A stretch of DNA of 64,000 nucleotides, taken from positions 598,952 to 662,951 of the forward strand of contig JAJEKV010000062.1 of NCBI GenBank assembly GCA_021234155.1. The letters run 5' to 3'. The stretch comes from Isoetes taiwanensis. Its lineage: Eukaryota; Streptophyta; Lycopodiopsida; Isoetales; Isoetaceae. Below are positions 33,222-43,510 of this stretch, one piece after another (within the stretch, counting starts at the first letter, position 1; every line of letters begins with the position of its first letter). The position numbers and the translations under genes were made by a program. The notes under the pieces were generated by a model. It made no database searches and was not told the DNA's origin. It saw nothing but the letters and a program-made list of their open reading frames with translations.

Positions 33222-34761
33222 TCATTGACGTTCCAAAGACAAAAGATACGGCCATGGGATCGATAGACGATCGTCATCTGCGCGCGCATTACGCCACCCG
33301 ACCGACGGTAATGACGCCGCGATAGCCAGTGAGTAGCCCTAAGGGCAACTTGCAAGGTAGGTGCATTTATTATTAATGTGCACATTTACCAATGTGTACA
33401 TTTATTTAGGTGCACACCTTTCCATGTAGATACATTTATGCCACCTAGCCATTAAAGGCAAGTGGGCCATTCCCAATTGCTTAAGGGGATAATTGGAAAC
33501 CCTAGCCCTAACTCCTTGTCTATTTAGGTAGGAGGAAACCCTAACTTGCCATTTTCGTCCATAGGGTTTTAGAGCTCTGTTTTGGCTGCCCCAGGAGCCA
33601 AAACCGCCTCCGAGCTTCTGTCTAAACGAATTGCACCATTAGTTTTCCTTGATTGAGAGTTCTCAGCAGGATGGTCGAACTTCGAAAGGTGAGGAGCGAG
33701 CCAAGGATCAGTATTTGGTCAATTTAATAGCTTAAACCATCTTTCACCATTGAGTCAAGAGGGTTTAGCCTATTAAATTGCCCATAGCAGCCTATCTAGA
33801 TTCTAGATACGGACTCTAACTAAAAACCTAACTCTATGATTAGATCTAGTTCTTTAGTTCTTCTGTGATGTATATGGATGATGTATCTCTGTGAACTCCT
33901 TGTATTGGGAAGGGGGGTAGAGACCCCAAGCCTAGTAGTTGATGCTCCTAGTTAGCCTCTCTAGCACACTGTAGATTCGGCCTGTGCATAAGAACCACAC
34001 CTAGTTGTGGGGTGAAGGGGCCGACCGGCTAAGAAGAAGGTTCGGTGTTCGACTCTTGAACGATCCCTCCGGTGTGTAAGGCCTACGGGGGATCATTGTG
34101 ACTAGGTCTAATGGCTTACCACCGAGTGCGGGTAAGGCATGGGTTCGACACCGGGAAGTGGTGTTCACTTTCCAAATTGAGTTTCAATAAGGGCAAAGGC
34201 CCTCTAGTCACCTTGAGTCAAGATGTAGACCGGAGGGAATGATCCCACCGCCCCATCGAACCGGGGAGATGCAACCCAGGGATAGCCCCTTTGGCTATGC
34301 ATCCGGTGGGCTACCAGGTCCCAACACTTTTCACCTACCGCAGAAGTGTGCATGTGAGGGGCGGATGGAGTGGACAACCCTATGCCATGTTCTTATGCCG
34401 CCAAATCCATTGCCATGAATTAAATGCCCAATGAACTGGAGACCTGCCGCCGCCATTCCTTCGAAGTGAGCCTGGGTAGGAACCCTATGTATGATGTCAT
34501 CATTGTCTATGCAGATGTTGATGCACCACCCTTCGAGGTGGACATGTGATTATGTTGTATACTGACATGTATGTTTACGCTTCCGCAGCTAGGTAGGCCT
34601 TGAGGGAGACGGGGTAAAATGACCCCTTCACTCTTCCCACTGGGGACCCAGTACGGTCACAGTGATATGTGGAGGGCCCTGTATCAGTATGGAGCTGGTA
34701 TGGGGGATGAACTCCTGTTTGTATATGGTGAGTATACCGTATACGAGTAGGGGACTTCACA
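33222..34761 (+). repeat. 3' LTR (about 1.54 kb)
   Basis: Aligns with 16503-18073 and ends GACTTCACA. The start reads TCATTGACGTTCC instead of TGTGATGTTCGG, so the 5' TG is altered. Differences from the 5' LTR are mainly clustered short indels and replacements in GC-rich spots. Confidence 0.88.
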
Positions 34762-34766
34762 GCAAG
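34762..34766. repeat. Right 5-bp target duplication (GCAAG)
   Basis: Identical to 16498-16502 and directly next to the 3' LTR end. Confidence 0.75.
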
Positions 34767-36599
34767 GGTGCTTCGCCGCGCTACATGGCTTGCAAGTGGT
34801 CCCCTAGCACTAGATGCTGGCTAGGAGGATGTGTACACACACGCGGCTTACTTCACCGTGATATTTGTCGCAGGACCCGATCACCGAAAGTGGCATAGAG
34901 ATAGAACCGAGCCTAACCGCATGCTTATGGTTATCTCGTGATTTTCACAGTTATTGCATGATTGACTCATTACTATCTCGTCTTCTTATGATCTGGTTAT
35001 GACATGTAGAGGTATCATATTTGGATGCATTCGTAACGCTTTGGTATTATATTCTCATGATGCAATATTTGTCTCTCTGCTGAGCATATATTTGATGTGG
35101 AATACTGACAACATGTGGATTTTGCACAGTGGGACTCTCTTGCAGTAAGTTGTTCCATATGAGGGTGGTTCTCATAGTTGTATTGTTCGATGTATAATGC
35201 TTGTATATGATGTCCCCACTTAGTCTTTATGACTAACCCCACGTGTTCATGGTGTAAGCAGATAGACATGAGGCTTGAAGGAATGTCGAATAGTTCAATG
35301 CCTCAACTGAGTTAGAAGTCTGAGAGATATTTGTGAGCCTTTAACAGGCCTTGTAATAATCTTATAGAACTTAACCTGTGGATTCTTAGAGCGTAAAGTA
35401 TTGTCAATGTATAAAGCATGATATTACATCATTGAAAGTAGAGCTCACAGGCGTTATTGGATATGGTTTGGAATAAAGATTCAATTTAGGTTGAACTTAG
35501 CTTAAGAATGCTTTTGCAAAGCATTATCCAACTCATGTATATGAACTTGCTATTAGTGTTCATGCAAGCTTTGATGGGATCGAATGATTTGGAGCCAAAA
35601 CCATGTTCGAAAGTAGAAACCTCCTTTGAATCTGGATTCCGGAAACAGCTAAGGTTGAAGGAGAATCCGGAGAACTTGGGCAGTTCCAGCACCGTCGGAA
35701 CTCCCATTATAAATTTAATGAGTAAGAATGATCGCGTGTGTGCTTAGTTTTTTGATTATTCTCAGCTACAACTATTCTGCATAAAAGGTCCTCATTGGCA
35801 AAGGTAATCGAAGATGAATTTGTATTGCTGTGTATTACCATTGATTTTATCTTCAATGGGTAATTAGTATTGCTGTGTGCTACCATTGATTTTATCTTCA
35901 ATGGGTAAATATATTAAAGCTTGACAATGGTCATTTTACAAGCATTATTTGGGACTAGCATAATGCCTAATAAACTGTGATCTCTTGCTATGGTAGAATG
36001 CAATCATTTGCATAATGAACAAGTATTAAGATGTGCTCAAGTTTTATGCAGTATTAGATGAGCTAGACATTTTATTGTCAAATAGAGTTATAAAATAACA
36101 CTGCTTATTAATTTGCTCACAATGTGCACATGATAGCTTGCAGTTGTTTTTATAATTGAAACTTCAAGACTTGCAACATTTGACTTGCTCTCATATAAGA
36201 GGAGCAAGGTGGTAATCTGTACTAAAGATGCTTGAAAAATTGTCCATCTCACAGATCTTTGAGGAGCTAAATGCTCAAGTTAGCTAGCTTGAAAATTGAT
36301 TTAGTTTATGCTTCTTGATAATTTCTATGCACAATTTGATCTGCTTTTAGGTAGTTTAGATTCAAAAATATTGCATAAGCCTATTAATATGCTAAAGTAG
36401 ACTACCATGGATGTTTCCGAATAGTACCTTCAGTTATCTATTTGCATTTTTAGGAACAACATTAGCATTATTAAAGACTCAAGAATACTTCAGAATGGCA
36501 AGGGTGACCACGCTCAGGTTTACTTTATAATTTCAAATCAGAATCGTGTTATAATAATCTCTCGTGTGAAAGGTAATACTTTATACGGATTATAAAATA
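34767..36599. other. AT-rich stretch without a supported gene
   Basis: A 79-codon frame at 35508-35747 is unrecognised. A 45-bp direct repeat with GATTTTATCTTCAATGGGTA occurs twice at 35823-35912. Nothing else is supported. Confidence 0.45.
35823..35912 (+). repeat. 45-bp tandem duplication
   Basis: Two adjacent units, starting at 35823 and 35868, each TATTGCTGTGT...TACCATTGATTTTATC, differing at a few bases. Confidence 0.88.
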
Positions 36600-37198
36600 T
36601 ATGCAAGTCCACGACATTACAAACCACACTATCATCAGCAAGTCAATCCTAGGCTCACGAGAGGCCCACACCAGTACTTGTACACCCAGTTGCCCATGAA
36701 GAAGCGCAGACTTATAGCTTCCATTCGCACGGGTGCACATCGCCTCTGCATTGAGACAGAACGTTGGGCTCGGGAAGCATGAGAGCAAAGGCTTTGCCAC
36801 TGTTGCCTCCAGGGCGCCATTGAGGATGAATGTCATGCCCTCCAGATCTGCCCAGCGTTTACCCATATCCGAGAGCGGTATGTTCGATTACTAATGCCTG
36901 GCCAACCGTTGCATGAGTTATTGAATACGGCGTCAGTGGGTTTGTTGGGGTCATATTTCCAGGAGGCTATGGATGCACGGACTCAGTCGTGTCCTCCGGG
37001 ATGGTATTGAACTGTCCTATACAATTGTACAGCGTGCCAGCATACTTATTACTGCTAAGGTTTTTCCCTTGAAAATCCTTCGGGGCGGGGGTTTTTTAAT
37101 CCTGTCAGTAATATGCTTGCTGCTCTCTTTTTGTTTGAGTCCCATAGGCCAATCGGTCTCCGTGGACGCTAAAAAATCTATTCTATTCTATTCTATTC
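36600..37198 (+). mobile_element. 5'-truncated non-LTR retrotransposon, copy 2
   Basis: Better preserved copy of the family at 14.7-15.9 kb. One frame reads QLPMKKRRLIASIRTGAHRL then CIETERWARE. After a stop and frame change, RLCHCCLQGAIEDECHALQI then CPAFTHIRERYVRLL follows, a C-x2-C ... H-x4-C zinc finger typical of non-LTR polyprotein C-termini. The trailer (TTCGGGGCGGGGG, CCCATAGGCCAATCGGTCTC, CGTGGACGC) matches copy 1 and ends in (TTCTA)n. It abuts the truncated foldback copy C. Confidence 0.8.
37165..37198 (+). repeat. (TTCTA)n tail of the non-LTR element
   Basis: Several TCTAT units at the 3' end. Copy 1 ends in a shorter version, so the pentanucleotide is probably the family's 3' tail in place of poly(A). 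Confidence 0.75.
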
Positions 37199-37424
37199 TT
37201 ATAATTACATTACCTCAAACCTTATAGTATTTCGCAAACTCGTTATACAGTATATCAAAATTTGTACAAGAATACCCCACAAACGAGGACCGCTATCTAC
37301 AGGCTACATTAAGGAATATTGAGTAAATATGCCCATCCGACAGCTCTCGATGTCCTGAGTCACCTTCCGTATGAATATGCACCCAAACCAAAGGGGGTTT
37401 CAGGGGGAATTTAATTTTAAAGCA
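37199..37424. mobile_element. MITE-like foldback element, copy C (left part missing)
   Basis: The right arm (GAATATGCACCCAAACCAAA then GGGGGTTT) and right flank (ATGGTTTGTATTAATTA) match copy A in the same direction. The interior, however, matches copy A only as its reverse complement (ACGAGGACC, ACAGCTCTCGATG). The left arm is replaced by the non-LTR element tail. Confidence 0.75.
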
Positions 37425-38890
37425 TTGGATGTAATGGTTTGTATTAATTAAAAAAAAAAATTGCCCCTTTAGGGATATACAAAAATAGCCATGAAAATAC
37501 TAGAATAAGCAAAGAAACGATACAACTTATAAAAAAATAATGAAATACAGTAAAGAAACATTAAGAAAGATGTCCCGAGCAATAAGATATAGTTTTGCAA
37601 GCCTGACATTGAAGTTTTACATGGCCCATATTTAAGGATTAAATCCTAATAGGTCCACACTTGGTTTCCAAATTCTGAAATATAATATTTGAATATCAAT
37701 GTTAAAATATAACATTTAAGAGAACTATTGGCATTAAAAACCATCATAGTTTATAAGCTTGATACAAGAGACATCATTGACTAATTAAGCTTCCCATTGC
37801 AAAAATCTCCTTTGTATACTAAGCCCTTGCAAACTGCAAGGATGGGAAAGAGTACCATGTGTCATTCAGAAGCCAGCCATTGATTTCCATCAAATAAATT
37901 TTAAAATTTTAACAAAACAAACAGTTTTAAACCAACAAGCTTTATTCACACTGCACATGCAAAACCTGATCACTCTGAGACATTTGAATGCGATAAGCAT
38001 CTTAGATGGACTTCAGAATCTGTAGAGATTATAATAAAGAGGTGAGAATTGAAAGCTGCCTTCGAATATCATGCCGTGGACCTGCATATATTTTATAATC
38101 CTTCATTCTTTGTTAGAAACTACAAAGCACTGAGATGTACACAAAGCATTTATTAAAATATATATTTGAATAATACAGTTCACTACAAACCCATGGAAGC
38201 AAGGGCATGAGCAAGAAAATTGAGATGACAATTAGGAGGCAGTGCTGAAGAGGCCATAGAAAAAGAAAACTGAGAGCAAGATTGCATATCGACAGTGGTA
38301 GCCATTGAGGCCGAAATACATGATCCCAATTATGGACTAAATTAGCTTATTGTAAGGGCTTTCCAACGCACCAAAAAATCGCTCAAAATGGATACCCGGG
38401 TGGGAGATATCTGAGATTGAAGCAACGCCAAAATTGACGGTAACCATGGAGGCCAAAATAGATGATCCCAATTCCAGGATTGATGTAGAAAGAAAATTAC
38501 CTGATGCCATACATCTTAGAAAGTTTACTGTAAGGCTTTCTAACGCACCAAAAAATGCTCGAAACGGACACCCGAGGAGGGAGATATCTGAGATTGAAGC
38601 AGTGCCAAACCCTAGCCCCAGTGACCTGCGCCATCACCAAATCAACCAAGCCTTTATCTAATATTCACATACAACCACACAATCTCTTTTTTTTCAGCCT
38701 TTATCTAATATTCTCACACAATTTTTTTTTTTTTTGAAAATCAACAGCCCAGAAAATGTGCGCTCTAGAAATACTATTTAGTACAGTCAAACGAATACAT
38801 CAAGCAAATCATAGAAAAACCATAGTGAAAAGCGTACAAAAAACACAAAGGAAACCCCATATTATTGTGCTATATATTCAATGTAAGTTC
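37425..38890 (+). repeat. Body of foldback-headed repeat, diverged copy C
   Basis: The start (A-run, then GCCCCTTTAGGG) and end (CTCTAGAAATACTATTTAGTA at 38763, then AAGCGTACAAAA) match copies A and B. The middle is too diverged to align by eye and contains the tandem duplication at 38.3-38.6 kb. A T-run lies at 38711-38736. Confidence 0.5.
38297..38610 (+). repeat. Imperfect tandem duplication, about 140-170 bp
   Basis: Unit 1 (38297-38432) and unit 2 (38439-38610) both run from GGTARCCAT.GAGGCC through CCAACGCACCAAAAAAT / CTAACGCACCAAAAAAT to GAGATATCTGAGATTGAAGC. Unit 2 has a 75-codon open frame (38434-38661) of no known family. Confidence 0.82.
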
Positions 38891-41800
38891 TAGGCGTATG
38901 CCTGATATATTGTTTGAAGACGGTGATTGAATTGTTTGCCTTTATTTTCGACTAAAAATTAGATGCTAAGGTTATGGTACGGCTGCTAGTTTGGCAATAG
39001 GCGCTGCAACATAAGCAGCTTGAGTTAGATAGAGATTGCTTTTCATGCATATTCTTCGCTAGTTGCTAGCCTATATAGCTAAGAAATAAGTGAATATAGC
39101 TACTTGTAGTATCCTATTGTTTAAATTTGGTTTTTCTGGCACCCCAAAAACTTTTTAGATTTTTTCTTTAACTTGATTTCCTAAGATTTCCAGGGTTTTG
39201 ACGGCCGGAAAACAATTCCGATTTGCCAAAAATCTGGAAATTTCCTCAGCTTTCATTTGGGGTTTCAATTTTTCCCCTTTCTGATTTGGGCCCTTCTAAT
39301 CCGGCATGCATGTGCGATGATGAAGGGCATGGAGGACGCCTGGAGTAGCTAGGAGCTTTTTAATGTCTCTGTTTCAGTCTGTAGATAGGTTTTGCATATG
39401 GCTAGGGTTAAGACGAAATCTGTCGATCCGGCTGGTTCATTTTTATTCTATAATTTGAATTGCATATGTTTCTCAGGTCGTTGGATGTTTTTGCAGTTTA
39501 TTTCGTTTGCATGGCCGTGAACCGAACAGTTATGAAGGATAATTCTTTTCCTGCTAAGGGTGGAACAAGCTTTTGCATTTTCGATTCCGATGCTTGAGTA
39601 AAAGGATTTTTGGATGATTATTTGCACCGCCCGTCTGCTTCAATTCAAATGGATGTTTTAAGATCAATTGCCCTGCGCGTTTCTCGCCATTGTTTAATCG
39701 GTGTATTTTTGCCGACTCGATAAGGCCAAACTACTCACATTTCTATTGCAACCAGATCACATAAGTTACTATTTTGCGCTTCATGCTCTTTAAGCTCCAT
39801 CCAGATTTGGAGAGTTGCGTGTTTTCGATGTGAGGCCGTATCCATTTCATTTCATTTTCTAAGCAGGAGTCAGGATGGAAGCTCAAATTTCCTTTAGGGC
39901 TGCTACCTAATTATATATTTAAACTAGGCTTCATAAAAAATCGCTAGACTGGCTTCTTCTCAGCTCGCAGGTTCGCCCCATTTATTTTTTCATGAAATGT
40001 CTTTCTACCCTGCTTAGCACTATATTTTCCAAATGTTGGATATGTTTCTTCGGACCTTTCTAATAAAGTGGTACATTTGATTCTTCTCTGTCTTTTAAAA
40101 TTGTGATCACTTTGATTGGATCATGTATTTATGGAAATTGGTACTCTCCTTCACACACTATCATTGTCCTTTGTGTATCCCTTTTATTGCAAATAGCTTT
40201 TGATTTTTTCAGAGTAGTATGAGTTTGTTTTACAATACACTTTAACATTTAATGATTTTCTCATTTTCTTCCAAATCATTCTTCAAGGTGATGTAGAGTC
40301 ATATCAATGCAGTGGCAATAATTTTACTTCTCTCGCCAAATTTATAGATTAAGCTCAAATCATTTATCTAACATACTTTTAACCATTCCAAAGGCTTTAT
40401 CTGGCCAAGGCTATTTCAATATTCATATCCATGCTCATGCATGTAGTGGTGCTAAAATGGCTATTCAAAGAATCGAAGGAAAGTGACTTGTTGCTTCCAA
40501 GACATTAATAATAAAATGTGTATTCTCATATATACGCTGCAAGGGCCGTTTTTATGTTGGAGCTTGGTGCTCTTGAGCTCTTAAATATCTATTTCGCTTT
40601 TACAAGAATTGTTTGTTCGATATTGAACTGACATGCCCCGCGCAAGTTCTAATCGGCTTTCTTAACAATGATGACATGGCTTAGGCCGAACCGAGATATG
40701 GCACTTTATACACTAATATATGATCCTCCAAAAGTGCCTATGTTAGTGAGCATCAATACTAAGGATTGGTGCCCATCATGGGCACGTATCACGCGGAGAA
40801 TTCAATCAGCTTGAAAGCACTATCCACCTCTTTATGGCTTAGGTATCTTCAGACAAAGGATAGTTTTAGTATGACTTTAGGTATCTTTGCACTGTGCAAG
40901 GATATGAAACTTTGCTCACGTTCAATGGTTTTGTTTTAAAAGATGTCGATTTTATGTTCCAGCAAAGATGTAATTGTTGACCTTACCGCACTGTTGACCT
41001 TAAACACACAAGTTACCATGCCAATTTGCAGTTCTTTCTTGATTTTGGACATCTATAAAAAGATACCTACAACTCAGGTGAAGAAAGGCATGCAACTTTT
41101 GATTTCTTTTTTCCAAGATCGCATGTTCATATTTCATTGTGCCTAGAAGCGCTTTGTTCAACCTATTCTACTCTTTAACATACTTTTCTAGACGCTACTA
41201 CAATGCATCTCAATCGGGCTTGATATTGATAAGGAGCTTTTGCAATACTCATGAATTCTCTCAGGAAAATCTCCGTTGAGCAATTCTTTGTCAGATAGAT
41301 GGAGTATTAGATCCTTAAATTTGTTTTTGCTTCGGGATGCATTATAGATCTCTGTTGGTGCTTCTAACAACTTGGATGATACTTCTTTAATGATTTCTCA
41401 TGAGGAGGAGCAATAGATATGATATTCTTGCATGGAAATCAATGACACATTTAGGGCTACATGATAAACGTTGAACTGAATAACAACTAATTTGCATTAT
41501 TTTGTATAAATGACGCTTTTAAAATTCTTAAATTTTGCTATTTTTGATCACTGTACATGGTCACGTTGTTGTCCCTTCCATGTTCAAAGCCCAAGAAGAG
41601 GAAGAGTCTACCCAGGTATCCATGACGAATCACCTTGGACCAACTATCGAGATCTAGAATGGCAATGAGGCTTGTGAGCTAAAAGACTAAGAAATGACAC
41701 CGGAGAGATGACATGTATATGTGTAGTAATTTAATACCTCACGATAGAAAGTCATGATGCACCGTGACGCTTTTATGGTCCCAATTTTGAGTTGATGAAA

Positions 41801-43249
41801 TTAGGGAATTTATAAGCATAAGGTAAAAAGTTATACATTACGGATTTTCTCCAGAGGACAATGCAAAGAGGCCAATGATCCAAAGTGGAGTCAGTGTTTT
41901 GTTTCCATAGAAGCTTTCATTGTTCGATTCACGAGTTCCTTATACACTTCCCTTTTGGCCAAGTGTTATTGTATTCACATGTTGATATTTATTGGTCTCA
42001 GTCTTATCTTTTGTCAGCACGCTTTATGGTGCTTCTATCATTTTAAATGCAATAATGGTTGCATTTGGACCAATAATCGAAGACTATAGTCCTCTCAGAT
42101 GCATTGCTTTGATTTATTATACATGATTTTCATTATTGTTAAAAATTTTAAAAGCAAATAAAGAAAGCTATGAATACGCAGGAATATAAACCGTTGCATC
42201 TTTAAACCAGACACGTTTCATCTTCACTTGAAAATCGACGGAAGAAAGCAAACGCCAAAGCAAAGGCCACAATATGAACCTCGCCTTGCTCTTTTGTTGT
42301 TTCGCCTAGGTTTAAATGGTTTATATATCATGCCACTCTTCCTTCAAACATTGTAGTGAATGTTATGTTACCGCCTCTTTCATGGTATGCTGGTATACAT
42401 TTGGAGGTTTAGCTATCAACAAAGATTTTAGAGATTGTTAACAATATGCTGCCTTTATGCAACCTCCTATATTGAAACATGTATTAACAATGGCATTTCT
42501 AACACAAATATCAAACTCACAAATCAAAATCACATTTTAATTTGACCGTGAATCAAAGGCTCATCCTGCGTTGCACACACAAAGTACCATCCATTATGCT
42601 GTACACGAAAATTACACAATCATTCCCTGACACTGCCAGATGACAATTCATAGCCATGCACAATGTATCCCAATTAGCAATTCCCCATTTTACCACAGGA
42701 CACTAATTTCAAACAAACTTATATGTAAGATGGTTCCTACGAAGAGTAGCACTTACACACCTACATGTTGTTCATATAAGCCGTCGAATTATATGGTTAT
42801 GCCATTCCCATAATTAGTAGTACATCTTATAGCATTCTCATTTTCAAATTGAAATTAATAACCTATGTAATGATTTATAATTCATTTTACTTTAATATTG
42901 ACAAAGATTCAGTCAATATATGTTTAAACGCCGTGCAATCAAGCATTAGCATAGAGTTATAGGTATGGATAGTCGCTTGTTGCAAACGCTTGACCCAGAT
43001 ACTCTATATATATAATCGCGATAATGGTTCTGGCATCGCCAGTAGTTTTGATTAGATTGGCTTGCATTGCTGGATGCCATAGGTTTATGATAGGATAGTT
43101 TGTTAAGTGTAAAATAAAGGCTGATTTCATAAAAGTTCCATGATTTTGGCTTTGCACCAGCGCACAGCTAAGATTATGTATCTTTTTGGACAGGCTTGTC
43201 ACTATGGGCTAGCTTAGGAAATTGGTACCATTGTATTATTAAAACCTGC
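38891..43249. other. AT-rich stretch without a supported gene
   Basis: Long unique-looking region with only short frames. A repeat shared with 46.54 kb lies at 39119-39200. I looked for splice-compatible exons and found no convincing series. Confidence 0.4.
39119..39200 (+). repeat. Dispersed repeat, copy 1
   Basis: TTTAAATT..GTTTTTC, CACCCCAAAAA, CTTTTTAGATTTTTTCTTT and AACTTGATTTCCTA recur in the same order at 46542-46625. Confidence 0.75.
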
Positions 43250-43510
43250 ACTATGGTTGATTAGGCATAATCAGATCAACATATTGTGCTCGAATAGTCG
43301 CAAACGTCTGAAGAGTGTGGCATTCATCTTCAATGGCTCCCATCTAACAACATTCACATATCTTATTTTCACCCTCATAACTCTCCATCTGTATGTTCCA
43401 ATTTTGAAATGGTGTGTACCATTATGTATGGATGCAACTGTTCTATGCCTCTTCATGGGCAAATTTAACAACATGGAATCAAGCAGGGCCACCTAAGTTA
43501 AGTATTTAAT
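43250..43510 (-). mobile_element. Decayed non-LTR retrotransposon fragment, copy 3
   Basis: Minus-strand frame 43492-43271 reads MLLNLPMKRHRTVASIHNGT and then EPLKMNATLFRRLR. This matches the LPMKKRRLIASIRTGAHRL...IEDECHALQI segment of copy 2 but has lost the Cys residues. It is the oldest of the three copies. Confidence 0.6.

Larger units (their letters stand above)
16503..34761 (+). mobile_element. 18.3-kb LTR retrotransposon with an H3-like gene
   Basis: Two direct LTRs (16503-18073 and 33222-34761), a tRNA-Met PBS after the first, a polypurine tract before the second and a shared GCAAG flank define one element. The internal 15 kb holds, in order: a hairpin pair and TATA box, the H3-fold ORF, a second hairpin pair, an unrecognised ORF2, a 12-bp-period array, AT-rich DNA, a decayed chromovirus gag-pol with chromodomain, and an antisense TMEM53-like gene with introns. 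It is far longer than a typical 5-10-kb gypsy element. Either it has captured cargo or its interior contains nested insertions. No second internal LTR pair was found that would bracket the gag-pol. Confidence 0.78.
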
